A DNA stretch of 64,000 nt from Rhipicephalus microplus (GCF_043290135.1 NW_027464604.1:813501-877500), one strand, 5' to 3'. Counted from the first letter of the stretch, positions 26,007 through 37,079 are shown. Notes: generated from the letters alone by a model not told the origin. Translations and numbers: made by a program.

Positions 26007-26644
26007 TGTCGAAGGATGCGCGCGATACTGCTAAAGCAATCGAAGACTTACGACGAGAACTAAGAAAGGAACTTCGAGATATAAAAGATGCTTTGAACGA
26101 AGTGAAAGAACTCAGAGCAGATATTCAATCTGTAATAAAAGAAAACCAAGAGCTCAAAGCTGAAAATGACAGACTACATCGTAGAATAGAGGAGGTCGAA
26201 ACTTACCAGCGCTGATGTTGAACCCCTTGATGCAGTTAAGAAAATCTGTGGTGCCATTCAAGAGGAAATAACTTCAGATGACGTCGATATCTGTCACAGA
26301 GTACCGACTGCTCATCATGACCAAACTAATATAGTAGTCCGTTTTGTGCGCAGGACAAAGAAGCTTGCCATTCTAAGCAAGTCAAAGAAAGTTAGAATTG
26401 ACAGCAAGGACCTGGGCAGCCAGACATCTTCTGCAGTATATGTCAATGAGCACTTGACGAAACACGGAAAACAGCTTCTTGGATCAGCTATTCAGAGAAA
26501 GAAGGAAATGCGTTGGAAATTTGTCTGGAGATCGGGGGGCAAGATATTTGCTCGTAGAAACGAAACCTCGCCTATACTAAAGATAAAAAACTCAGATGAT
26601 CTTGCCAAGATGACCGTGGAAGGGGGCGGAACTGCCACAGAGTG
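26007..26644 (+). pseudogene. LINE 1 ORF1, coiled-coil plus FP-like nucleic-acid-binding protein
   Basis: Begins at ATG 26007 after CTAACC. The first about 69 codons are a charged coiled coil (leader MSKDARD, then heptad-like K/E/L pattern) ending in a TGA at 26213. Coding resumes in another frame from about 26216 with DVDICHRVPT and the C-terminal signature VYVNEHLTKHGKQLL, then GKIFARR, and stops at TGA 26642. The C-terminal part resembles the Baculo_FP-like domain found in many invertebrate LINE ORF1 proteins. The RRNN-type sequence that normally joins coiled coil and RNA-binding domain is missing at the break, so a small deletion with frameshift is likely. The intact protein would bind element RNA as a chaperone. 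It is followed after 44 bp by ORF2. Confidence 0.75.
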
Positions 26645-26688
26645 AACATTTTTTTTAACATGCACAAACTGATATACGTTCGTTTAAG

Positions 26689-29554
26689 ATGAGCACCGAT
26701 ACAGCAATACCTAGTGATGACTATCATGATAGCAGTTCTGTGAATGGTCTTCTTGGGGCTGCGCGCAGGTGCATAAAGGTTTTTCATTTAAACACACGCA
26801 GCATACGCCACAAGACAGATAGGATCCTCAGTATATTTAGCTCCCTTACATTTAGCTTTGACTTGTTGCTGTTCTCTGAAACCTGGCTAACTGTAGGTTA
26901 AGATCCACCATATTTTGAGAACTACACTTACAATGGCATAGTGCGTCCCGTTGGCAGAGGTGGTGGAGTGGCTATTTACGTCAAACAATCCTTAAAGCAT
27001 GAAGTTGTCCGCCAATTTTCCCTGGTTAATGAAGTTGTAGAGTGCCTCATGGTTCGCTTAGAAAAAGCATTCGTGATCGTTTACAGACCACCCTCGGGGT
27101 GTAAAACAAAGTTCATTTCATTCATTGAAGACGTTTTTGAGTACTTGTGTCCTACTGGCTTTCCATTTGTGATAATGGGTGATGTAAACATCGATATGCT
27201 CTCTCAGGATGCAACTTCACGGCAGTTAATAGCGCTGGCAAATTCGTTTGCCTGTAATACCGTAATTTCTAAGGCAACCCGCCTAACTGCAGAGACTGCG
27301 ACACTACTTGATATATGTTTGACGAACACACTCCCAACGTCTTGCGTTGCTGGATCGCTGGCAGTAGATATAAGCGATCATCTACCGATCTCTTGCACCA
27401 TTCCTTCTTCCAATGGTACTTGCAAAAGGAATAAAAAAGTACGGTCTCGTCAGATCAACGCTGACACGCTTAGAATCTTCCGGTATCGTGTTATTGCAAC
27501 AGACTGGAACCACGTGTTACAAAAAAGGGATGCTAACTTGGTATACAAGCTATTCATTAATAAACTCATAAAATGTTATGACGAAGCTTTCCCGGTGTCT
27601 GTGAAGAACGCAAAACGCCAGAAAATTAGAAAACCTTGGATCAGTAATGCGCTATTTAAAAAATTACAAAGAAGAACAACATGTACCATGCGTTTATAAA
27701 GACACGAGATATCAAATTACTCAGTGAGTTCAAAAAATACAGAAACCACCTAAATGGTGTAATAATGCGCGCTAAATTCAGGTATTATGAGAATTTATTT
27801 AGTAGAATAAGTGATAATCCAAGCAAAATTTGGAGCGAGGTTAGAAATCTTTCTGGTCAAATAAAACAAAGCCACATTCCTAGGGTTTTGGAAAACTCTA
27901 GTGGCCTTGGTAACCGAGAGGTGGCAACGGCAATGAATAACTACTTCATAAAAAGTTGTGATTTCGATGATGCGGGGTATGACGAGGATACACAACTGCC
28001 TGTAAATGACCGTCGCTTATCTAACTCTATAGTTCTGCACACTATCTCATGTCATAAAACCGAAGAATTATTAACAAAGATAAAAAACAATTGTGCAGCA
28101 GGTTACGATGATATTAAAGCTATACCAGTAAAATACGTCGCTGATGTTATATCACCTGCGTTGTCACATATTATTAATTTAGCTCTTGTTACCGGCGTAT
28201 TTCCAGATGAATTAAAAATAACTGGCGTATGTCCGGTTTTCAAGGGTGGTAATGACCAAGAGATTGGAAACTACCGACCGATATCGGTACTTCCGATTCT
28301 GTCAAAAGTTTTTGAAAGCGCTATTAATATTCGATTACAAAAATGTTTTGCGAAGTACAATGTAATAAGTGATGCCCAATTTGGCTTTCAAAAATGTAAA
28401 TCCACCGAGCTTGCATTGCTCAATATTAAAAACGAGATACTAACCAATTTTGAGAAAAAGCTATATACTCTTGGTCTTTTTGTTGACTTCCGCAAAGCAT
28501 TCGACACCGTGCACCACAGCGTTCTTTTAGAAAAACTTAATAACTACGGTGTCCATGGCGTTGCCAATAGGTTAATTCAAAATTACTTAACAGACCGCTA
28601 TCAGTATGTCGCTATTAATCAAGAGACATCTCCCCGTGCGAGGGTCAACAAAGGTGTCCCACAAGGATCGATACTTGGTCCTCTGTTGTTTATAGTTTAT
28701 GTAAATAACTTGTGTAGCATTCCGGATTCTCCTAAGTTAATCATGTATGCTGACGACACCAATATATTTTTTGCTGGTTCATCGATCTCTCAACTTGAAA
28801 AGTCTGTAAACACATATCTAAATAAGTTGTCTTCCTGGATTAAACTAAACAAGTTGCGGCTAAACGCGAGTAAAACTAAATATATATTGTTTGCACCCAT
28901 TAATAAGCCACGGAATATAAGTCTAAGTGTCTCCTTTGAGGGTCAGACTTTAGAACAAGCCAAGGTACAGAAATTCTTGGGTGTGTGGTTCCAGGAAGAC
29001 CTTTCCTGGAAGGAACATATAAATAAATTGGCAGCAGATCTAAGTAGAAGCGTTGGATGTATGTACAAACTATGTCCGTTATTACCACTTTGGCTAAAGA
29101 AAGCGTTACACTGATATATTTCAGGCTAAGTTATTGTGTCTTATGTTGGGGAACAACGACGGCTCAAAACTATAAAACATTACTTACACTACAAAAGAAG
29201 GTACTAAGACTATTCGAGGGATATCACGGTATGCCACAAGGTCTTAGCGCACGTCCGTTATTCCCTTAATATCTCATATTACAAGCAAACCAAATATATC
29301 ATTAAAAGTTATTATTGTATATCCAAAATAATAAACTATACCCCATGTACGATTCTTCTCGATGTGCTGAGTACTATCTCCGTACACATAGTATAAGAAC
29401 ACCGAAAACTAGAACAACCTATGGTCAACAACATATTGATTATCAAATACCGAGTCTCCTCAACAAACTGGGTGACGTACTTGACCTAAATAAGAAAACT
29501 TCCAAAAATAAGTTCAAGGAATTTCTCCTTTATAATTGTATTGAATACACTTAA
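26689..29554 (+). pseudogene. LINE 1 ORF2, AP-endonuclease/reverse transcriptase
   Basis: ATG at 26689 (after TTTAAG) opens an endonuclease domain: VFHLNTRSIRHK, SETWLT, GRGGGVAIYVK, GDVNID and SDHLPI are the expected APE blocks. The reverse transcriptase follows from about 27681 (CPVFKGG, NYRPISVLP, FVDFRKAFDTV, GVPQGSILGPLLF, MYADDT with YADD at 28746-28757). Defects: a TAA at 26899-26901 inside the endonuclease, a frameshift near 27670 between endonuclease and polymerase, another near 29090, and a TAA at 29267. The final block (TTYGQQHIDYQIPSLLNKLG) ends at TAA 29552. The intact enzyme would nick chromosomal DNA and prime reverse transcription from the nick. This copy cannot make it. Confidence 0.88.
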
Positions 29555-30007
29555 TACAGAAATTTGGATTATTTATTACTTTCTGTGTCCCAATGGCTTA
29601 GAGTACACTATTTGTGTCCTTTTGTTGTTTTTTTTTGCTTATTGTTTGTTCAAGGTGCTTAGGATGTATGTGTCTCCAGATGCTTTCCTTACCTCACCTA
29701 TTGTATATATTACGATGTTTTTTAGGTATTTTCATTACTATTTACTGTCCTGTTTTTTCTTTATATTTGTGATGGTTACATGTGTGATCAGAATTTGCAA
29801 ATTGTATCTGTATATAATGATGTTCTCTAATTGCGGCTAAGTTGTGTATGACATGTTATTTTAGTTTTTATTTTATTTTATTTTGCCAGACTGTATTTCG
29901 GAGCAAAAGCCTCCGTCAGGCTATGTAGCCTTTTGCTTTTGCTTCGTTTTTTCTGTTGCACGTACAGAAAAATAAAAATCTAAAAAATTGAAATTGAAAT
30001 TGAAATT
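29555..30007 (+). other. LINE 1 3' UTR, hairpin and (ATTGAA)n tail
   Basis: AT-rich 3' UTR. Near 29901-29938 AGCAAAAG and CTTTTGCT flank CCGTCAGGCTATGTAGCC, giving a stem-loop. The element ends with AATAAA-like sequence and three to four ATTGAA units (29986-30007). A related CGTCAGGCT hairpin and a CTTCAA-unit tail end the LINE fragment at 56486-57143. Confidence 0.65.
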
Positions 30008-31330
30008 TCAGGATGTATCAAAAAGCCGTTAAAAGAGTAGTTACTATGTCATTTTCTATAAAAATGGAATAAAGTATTTTTTTCTTACTTTTACTAATAA
30101 TACAAGAGCGGTGTTTTTTCCAAATATTTAGATTATTTTGACACTCAAGATACATTGGCATCGATTGCGTTTCTGTTGGTTAATTTGTTCAAATTATCCG
30201 TGGTTAGCCGTGGTACTTTTTGTCGATTGGCATTGCGAAGCTCCGTTTTAATTCAGCTTTGATATATCAATGCGAACTTGTGTGTCAGACTTTACGGGCC
30301 GTTACGGCGAAGCGCACGTGTCTAAAGGCTGTGAACCATGTCAGCTGCTGTGCTTCACCGACGTCCGGCTGCGTAGCCTGCAGCGTGAAAATTCAACGCC
30401 AGCGAATTGCTCGGGGACTGCCAACGAAGCCGAAATAATCTTGCACAATGAGAGCGTGTTCGCTAGTGAGAGAAAATGGGCTGCTTTGCATCTGATCATG
30501 GCCCTTTTCTTTGGCATGCGCTACAGTTTTTGTCGTTTCATAAGGCTTTTCGACTTCTACAGCTAATGAGGTGCACACCTTGTGAATGTTTGAGATTGTT
30601 TACTTCGTTGTCACATTCGCTGAAAATATCTTTACTGCTAAAATTTGTAGCACATATTAGCATAAGTTCTACCTGTTTTTGCTCGGAATAAGTCTGCTGA
30701 AATATATGCTCATAAATTCAATACATAGTAAAGCCAATTGAACCTTTACTACATATACGCATTCGTACGTTTTTCGTAAGTTTGCATTGAAGCATATACA
30801 CTTGCATGAACCATATAGTCCATACAATTGAGGAATTACCTAGCTTTGTCCTCTGAAGAACATCTCTAAAACAAATTCATTATATTGCCATCCACTAGAC
30901 AAATTCAGAAAAACAGCAATGGTATGTCTACACTACCTTTCTTATATGCAGTGTTCCCATATACAATCTTAGTCGTGCATCACCAATCCGTTCACGCTTC
31001 TACCAGAGTTACCAGGACTGTTTTTTCTTCACAATTCAACAGCAGCCTTTAAGAAACTGCTCGTAGCAGTGTACGCTTGGATGCCTCATCATTCTGAACC
31101 TACCTCAAGCCAGCGGTGAATGTGTCATCACTGAAAGCAAGCTCAGTGGGCCAAAATCTTCGCAAGGTATGGTTGAAGACAATTTATTTATTGAACATAA
31201 TTTGTTCAACCATTTCTGTCTCACCCTGCTCATGAGTCTGTTTTTTTTCTTCTAAAAAACTGGACTAAAAAGAGACCACTGATTTCAAAGCTACCCACAT
31301 CCAGTCGTAAGAAGCTCTAGAGTTGCCATA
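30008..31330. other. Intergenic stretch, no gene recognised
   Basis: About 1.3 kb of AT-rich sequence between two LINEs. Open frames up to 98 codons exist near 30220-30690 but overlap in several frames, match no family I know and have no gene context. No hairpin or repeat stands out. Confidence 0.5.
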
Positions 31331-31941
31331 GGGGGTCTGGCGCCGCCATGGACGGCAGGCATTTACACCTACTGTTTCTGCAGCTGATGCAGGTGATGAC
31401 TACCGTCTGCGGCACCTTCGGCTCAGCGTGCTTGTTTTTATCAAGAATTCCGACATGAATCACGTGTGCCCCGCTTTCATATGCCCTTGGGATCGCAACC
31501 CGCCACTGGACATGACAGCGCTGCCGGCAGCCGTTCGTCTCATCCTCTGGCAACCTTGGTCACACCAGGATGGGATACTACTTAAGCAGGCACCTCAGCC
31601 TGCCACTCCGGGATCTGGCGCCGCCATGGACGCCAGGCATTTACGCCTACTGTTTCTGCAGCTGATGCAGGTGATGACTACCGTCTGCGGCACCTTCGGC
31701 TCAGCGTGCTTGTTTCCTATCAAGAATGCCGACATGAATCACGTGTGCCCCCGCTTTCATATGCCCTTGGGATCGCAACCCGCCACTGGACATGACAGTG
31801 CTGCCGGCAGCCGTTCGTCTCATCCTCTGGCAACCTTGGTCACACCAGGATGGGATACTACTTAAGCAGGCACCTCAACCTGCCACTCCGGGATCTGGCG
31901 CCGCCATGGACGCCAGGCATTTACGCCTACTGTTTCTGCAG
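31331..31941 (+). repeat. LINE 2 5' UTR tandem monomers, about 279 bp, 2.2 copies
   Basis: TCTGGCGCCGCCATGGACG recurs at 31336, 31614 and 31894 (spacings 278 and 280 bp). The third copy breaks off after CTGTTTCTGCAG at 31941. Copies are nearly identical and GC-rich. The first monomer is truncated on its left. A promoter role is inferred by analogy with monomer-type LINE promoters. Confidence 0.88.
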
Positions 31942-31966
31942 GTTGGTTATTCCTATCGTTGTGTAT

Positions 31967-32827
31967 ATGGAAAACCGTTTAGAAAGCTGGCGTCAGATCC
32001 CACATGTGTCAGTTTGTGATTTATTTCATGTTGTTACAAACTACTCGGAAAGCGGAGATGTTATTGTTGGGTTGCTTTTGCTGCTGTCCGGCGATATCGA
32101 GCAGAATCCTGGCCCCCTTTCCGAGGAGCAAGAACAAAAAATGTTTTCTGCAATCATGCAAATCCCTCAGATGTTGCAGAAGCAGTCAGACATTCTTGAT
32201 GAAATTCGCACCCTACGCTGTGAGCAACAAGCTATCAAACAAAACGTATCTGATCTCGCGGCTAAGGTCGAGCGTGCTGAAGCCAGCGCATCATGTGTTC
32301 CGCCTTTGAAAGAAGAAGTAGGGAGAGTGACGGCTTGAGTTGAATCACTTGCTGCATCGTTTGCCTCCATGCGCGAACGCCAAGACGATCTAGAAAATAG
32401 ATCACGCCGAAATAACTTGCTATTTTATGGTCTTGATGATACCGCTGGTGAAACGTGGGCGGAATCTGAGGAACGAATTTTGACTTTTTGCTCCGAAAAA
32501 CTAAGCGTTGATGCTTCTGTAACATCGATAGAACGAGCCCACAGGCTTGGGCGTTTTTCACAGCAAAACAACAGGCCGATAACAGTGAAGTACGTGTCAT
32601 TTAAAGAAAAACAACGGGTGCTTGCCGCTGCGCGGAAACTAAAGGGAACCGACTATTCTATCAGCGAAGACTACTCTGAAAAGGTTAGATTGGAGCGTAA
32701 AAAGTTACTCCAGTTTGCTAGAGAACGCGGTGGTGATTTCAAGCTAAACTTCAATAAGCTCAAGATTGGCACACAAGTTTTTAGGTATGACGCGGCTAGT
32801 GTTAGCGTGAAGTGCAATGCCCGATAG
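31967..32827 (+). pseudogene. LINE 2 ORF1 with N-terminal 2A peptide, coiled coil and RNA-binding domain
   Basis: ATG at 31967 lies 26 bp after the last monomer. Codons 1-49 form a leader with a hydrophobic run (VIVGLLLLLSG) ending in the 2A motif. After the 2A proline comes a coiled coil (LSEEQEQKM to KEEVGRV), a premature TGA at 32336-32338, then in the same frame DDLENRSRRNNLLFYGL and ERAHRLGR, the RRM-like region of LINE ORF1 proteins, to TAG 32825-32827. The TGA is most simply a CGA-to-TGA change at a CpG. If translated through 2A, ribosomes would release the 49-residue leader and continue with a protein beginning with proline. The intact ORF1 product would coat element RNA. Confidence 0.82.
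32090..32116 (+). other. 2A ribosome-skipping peptide motif GDIEQNPGP
   Basis: The codons read GGC GAT ATC GAG CAG AAT CCT GGC CCC, matching the 2A consensus D-x-E-x-N-P-G-P, preceded by the usual hydrophobic Leu-rich stretch. It is in frame with the ATG at 31967 and with ORF1 downstream. 2A motifs are known from positive-strand RNA viruses and from some non-LTR retrotransposons, where nascent chain and ribosome separate between the last G and P. Activity here is inferred from sequence. Confidence 0.88.
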
Positions 32828-35680
32828 CCACCAATTCAACCTTTATCGCGCGAAAAGACAGATGCTGTAACGGAACTTAAAATAATTGTTGTAAATTGCC
32901 GTAGCCTCAAGAACAAAAAGGAGGAGTTTGGTGCACTTGTTGAACTAGTAAAGCCACACGTCGTTGTGGGCACTGAGTCGTGGTTGGATGACACCATAAC
33001 TGACAGCGAAAGTTTTCCGCAAAGTTTTCCGCCGAACTATACGGCATATCGAAAAGATCGCAATGTGCATTGTGGGGGCGTTTTCGTCCTTGTCCACAGT
33101 GCTATCAGTAGCGTGCCAATAAACCTAAATACCCCATCATGCGAAACGGTCTGGTGTAAGGTTATCCTCGCTAACGGCTCCGCTATGGCTATCGGGTCGT
33201 TTTACAGGCCACCTTCACAGAAAGGCCCCGAGTCATTGTTTCAGCTTAGCAATATTTTACTAGCTCTAGATGCAACGCGTGTTATTTTGGCGGGCGATTT
33301 TAATTTGCCAAACATCGAATGGGTCCATCTTCAGCCTAAATCTAACACGTCGTCGCTTCTGTACTCTGCTTTTTGTGAAATGATTAACGATCATTCGCTA
33401 CTTCAATTTGTATCTCGTCCTACCAGACTAGGTTCCTCTTGCAATAATGTGCTTGATTTAATTTTTTGCAATGACCAAACTCTAATCTCTTCTGTCACAA
33501 CAATACCAGGTATAAGCGACCACGAAGTCGTTGTTGGATCAATAAGTTGCGATATTGTGCGCCGCCCGAATCCGTTACCGCGAAAAGTGTCTTATTATAA
33601 TCGCGGAGATTATGTCTCTCTTTCCCGAGAGCTAGATCAGTTTTTACCGGAGTTCAGACAACATGCTACCAACCTGGATTTGAATACTACATGGCACTTG
33701 TTCAAAACTAAGCTTTTATCACTGATACACACTAATGTTCCGTCATGGGTGCTTTCCTCAAAGCGTAGAACTAGTAAGCCCTGGATTAACAGCAGCCTCA
33801 AGGCCTTGATTATTCGCGGGCACCGCGTTTATCGAAAGTACCGCCAGACACCACAACGCGAGCTACATGAAACGTTAAAACAACTAAACAAGAGTGTTGC
33901 TAAACAGATGCGCTGCGCTGAACTTGAGCATCTGGGTCGCCTAACTGATAGGATCAAAAATAACCCGAAAGAAGTATGGAAGTACGTTAAAAGCAAGCAG
34001 GCTGTGAAGGAAACGATTCCAGATGTTATATATGACCTCAACTTCAGCGCAGACTTAAAGGGCAAAGCTGAGAGATTCAATTTTTATTTTCAGTCTGTTT
34101 TCACCCAATCAGTTTGCCTACCCAGCGGCCCTCAGTTAGTCGGAAAAAATTCAGAAATGATTGAAATATGTTTTACTGAACGTGGAGTCTTAGCTCTGCT
34201 ACAAAAAATTAAGGTAAATGCGGCACCTGGTCCTGATGCTATTCCTAATTATGTTTTAAAAAACTGTGCTGCCTCACTTGTACCATTTATAGTCTTGCTC
34301 TTCGAAAAATCAATGGCGCTTGGCTGTTTACCTGACGACTGGAAAAGTGCCAACGTTGCCCCTATCTTCAAAGCTGGAGACAAAACGCGAACAAAAAATT
34401 ACAGACCGATCTCGCTAACTTGTGTAATATGTAAATTGATGAAACACATTATCTATACCAATTTAATCTCCCATCTTCAAGATAATAACTTTTTATGCAC
34501 TACGCAACACGGTTTCAGAAAAGGGTTGTCCTGCGATACTCAACTAATTGAATTTAGTCATGATATAGCTGCCTCGATCGACAATGGATGCCAAGTGGAC
34601 TGTGTATTTTTAGATTTTCAAAAAAGCCTTTGATTCTGTATCACACAATTTATTATTACTTAAACTGTCTGCTCTAAATATCCCTCCCTCTTTGTTGAAG
34701 TGGCTTGAAGCGTATCTTGTTGGTAGAAAACAGCGGGTTGTTCTCGAGGGAGTGAATTCATCTGATGTCGATGTCTTATCAGGGGTCCCCCAGGGATCTG
34801 TTCTGGGACCCCTTCTTTTTTGATATTTATAAATGATATAATCCATAAAGTATCCAGCCGCATGCGCATGTATGCAGATGACTGCTGCATATATCGTGAC
34901 GTCACGTCTGCTCAAGATTCTGCTCAACTACAAAGTGATCTAAATGCTGTGTTATCATGGTGCACCACATGGAACATGACACTTAACTTTTCAAAATGTA
35001 ATACCGTTCGCTACACAAACAAAAAGAACATTCTAAATACGAATTACTTTCTTGGAGACAATCGTTTGGAAGTTGTGTCTAAATATAAGTACCTAGGCGT
35101 TTTCTTTACGAGCAACCTATCCTGGAACGACCACATTGAATACGTCGGTGCTAAAGCGAGCCGAGTGTTGAACTTCCTGAAGCGTAACTTTAAACAGGCC
35201 CCACCTAAACTAAAGGAAACGCTCTATATTTCTAACGTTCGCTCAATTTTAGAGTACGGTTGTGTGGCTTGGGATCCAGACACTAAAATATGTACTAATG
35301 AGCTAGAAAGGGTTCAGAAACGAGCAGGACGTTTTGTGTCTGGTAACTATGATTTCACTAACCGCTCTTCGTACATTCGTAAACATTTGGGTTGGCCTCT
35401 CCTGCAGGACAGGCGCAAATTCTTAAGATTAAATCTATTTCATAATATTTATATTGGTAGCACTAGTTTAAATAAAGACGTGTACATTAAAGATCCCACT
35501 TATGTATCTTCTCGCCTAGATCACTCCCGCAAAGTTCGCGAATACCGATGTCGCATAAATACTTACAAAAACTCCTTCTTCCCGAAAACCACACACGAAT
35601 GGAACAACCTACCAGAATATATTGTATCCACCCCGCCACCCTCATTTCAAAATGCTCAGTCACAATTTTTGTTGAAATGA
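32828..35680 (+). pseudogene. LINE 2 ORF2, AP-endonuclease/reverse transcriptase
   Basis: Continues in the same frame directly after the TAG at 32825. There is no ATG before the endonuclease (KIIVVNCRSLKNKKEE at about 32879). Endonuclease blocks: ESWLDD, GDFNLPNIEW, GISDHEVV. Reverse-transcriptase blocks: NAAPGPDAIPN, NYRPISLTCVICK, FLDFQK, SGVPQGSVLGPLLF, MYADDC (YADD at 34871-34882). An extra A in the run at about 34619 shifts the frame and a missing T in the run at about 34815 restores it. C-terminal region ends RVQKRAGRFV to FLLK with TGA at 35678. The enzyme of an intact copy would carry out target-primed reverse transcription. Confidence 0.87.
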
Positions 35681-35910
35681 AAGATGCCAATTTCTGTCTG
35701 CATTTCTGTTTGTGTTTTACTTTTCCTTGATTGCCTCATGTCCCCGAGAATGTGTACACACTGTATAAGCTGAGCATGCTTACTTGTTTTGTTATCGGTA
35801 TTCATACCCTGTATCAATTTCAAGTTTTATGTCTCCTCCCCCCTACTGTAATGCCCAAACTGGGCGCTGTAGGTACTCGAATAAATAAATAAATAAATAA
35901 ATAAATAAAA
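35681..35910 (+). other. LINE 2 3' UTR, hairpin and (AATA)n tail
   Basis: GCCCAAACTGGGC at 35853-35865 forms a 5-bp stem with a three-base loop, followed by GCTGTAGGTACTCG and about seven AATA units (35880-35910). Such terminal hairpin plus microsatellite tails are typical of L2/CR1 3' ends recognised by their reverse transcriptase. Confidence 0.75.
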
Positions 35911-36237
35911 TAGTGACAACCCCGTGCGCCACCAATATGCCAGGCGGACAAATGGAAGACTTATACTGAAAAGCCATGGTAGCATACAGTATGTTCAAGC
36001 TGTACAATATTGGGTGCATAGATTGTTGTTTTTTGCTTTACGAATTATTCGATTTACAGGAAATGTGCAGGCTTCAAAATTCTTGGACAGTGCATGTCAT
36101 GGGGTGCACATACTGTACTTCACACTATGTGTCAAACTTTGCATAGACTATCACATATAACTAGGTAACAAATGGGCTTGTAGTAGTGCATATTTAGCAG
36201 CACGTCTTTTTCACATTGTGCATAGATTGCTGTGAAA

Positions 36238-36352
36238 GTAAAGACGTGTCTGCAAAAAAAAGAGAAAAAATGAAGTTTTCAAAGTTAAGATATATGACTT
36301 AGCTGTCACAGTAATAACTGAGCGAACAAGACTTTATTTTCTGTTATTGTGC
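36238..36352 (+). mobile_element. Fragment of P-like transposon 3' region
   Basis: Aligns with 40450-40577, the part just after the transposase coding region of element A: shared AGAGAAAAAATGAAGTTTTC, GACTTAGCTGTCACAG and ACTGAGCGAACAAGA. The inverted repeat present in A is partly lost here. No terminal repeat is visible nearby, so this is a relic. The preceding 35911-36237 shows nothing I recognise. Confidence 0.65.
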
Positions 36353-36445
36353 AAGGCAGTGGTACGTACAGCTATAGTAGTGTTGAAACAGTTACTGATA
36401 CCACGTGCATGTTGGAAGTGACGCTATCAAAGTTCTAAAAAAACT

Positions 36446-37040
36446 GTGCAAGAACCCGTACCTTCATTAAGCAAGACATGTCTTGTAGAGGTAGCAATCG
36501 CTGAGCCGAACCATGAGAGTAAATTACCTAGAATATTAAGGAAGAATAAGAATGGGTGGATCACATTTGGCAAGCATTCCCAAATCATGAATGATAGTCT
36601 CTCACTAACCCTCAAGAGGAAGGTGTATAAGAGCTGCATCTTGCACGTTCTTACCTCCTGGAACTGAAGGCTTACAAAGAGGGTTCAGCTTAAATTGAGG
36701 ACGACGCAGCGAGCAATAGAAAGAAAAATGATAGGTGTAACCTTAAGACACAGGAAGAGAGCAGAGTGCGTCAAGGAACAAATCGGTGTTAAGGATATCG
36801 TAGTTGAAATCAAGAAGAAGAAATGGACATGGGCTGGGCATGTAGTACGCAGGCAGAATAACCGCTAGTCATTAAGGGCAACTGACTGGATTCACAGAGA
36901 AGGAAAACGCATGAAGTGAAGACAGAAGGTTAGGTGGGCGGATTATATTACAGGTTTGTACGTATAACGTGGCAGCAGAGAGCACAAGACCAAGTTGATT
37001 GGCCTATCATGGGAGAGGCCTTTGCTTTGCAGAGTGTGAA
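36446..37040 (+). pseudogene. RTE/BovB-type LINE ORF2 C-terminal fragment
   Basis: One frame, broken by a TGA at 36665 and a TAG at about 36867, shows the C-terminal end typical of RTE-type reverse transcriptases: LKRKVYKSCILHVLT, TKRVQLKLRTTQRAIERKM, IVVEIKKKKWTWAGHVVRR and RQKVRWADYI, then remnants of the Trp-rich end (SWERPLL). The WxWAGHVxR block is diagnostic. The catalytic core is absent: the copy is 5'-truncated, as most RTE copies are. It ends close to GATGATATGCC at about 37055. Confidence 0.72.
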
Positions 37041-37079
37041 TCAGGCAGATGATATGCCAAAAACAAGCACCGACATGCA

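Larger units (their letters stand above)
25201..30007 (+). mobile_element. LINE 1, CR1/L2-type non-LTR retrotransposon, near full length
   Basis: Order on the + strand: tandem 5' monomers (25201-25879), single-copy 5' leader, ORF1 (26007-26644), ORF2 with AP-endonuclease and reverse transcriptase (26689-29554), 3' UTR with a hairpin, and a tail of ATTGAA units ending near 30007. Two ORFs, FP-like ORF1 C-terminus, YADD reverse transcriptase and short tandem tail fit the CR1/L2 group rather than RTE or L1. ORF1 and ORF2 both carry frameshifts and stops, so this copy is dead. I could not identify a convincing target-site duplication. Confidence 0.85.
31331..35910 (+). mobile_element. LINE 2, CR1/L2-type non-LTR retrotransposon with 2A motif
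   Basis: Order: two and a fraction 5' monomers of about 279 bp, ORF1 starting with a 2A peptide (ATG 31967), ORF2 (endonuclease, reverse transcriptase), short 3' UTR with GCCCA/TGGGC hairpin and an (AATA)n tail ending at 35910. It belongs to a different family from LINE 1: ORF1 is not FP-like, monomers are unrelated and the tail differs. ORF1 and ORF2 lie in one reading frame. The copy is inactive because of two in-frame stops and two single-base indels. Confidence 0.87.

Noticed and set aside
25142..26034. Open frames of 144-168 codons on both strands with repeated 69-residue units
   Set aside because: They arise because the 207-bp LINE monomer is a multiple of three; they lie in a LINE 5' UTR.
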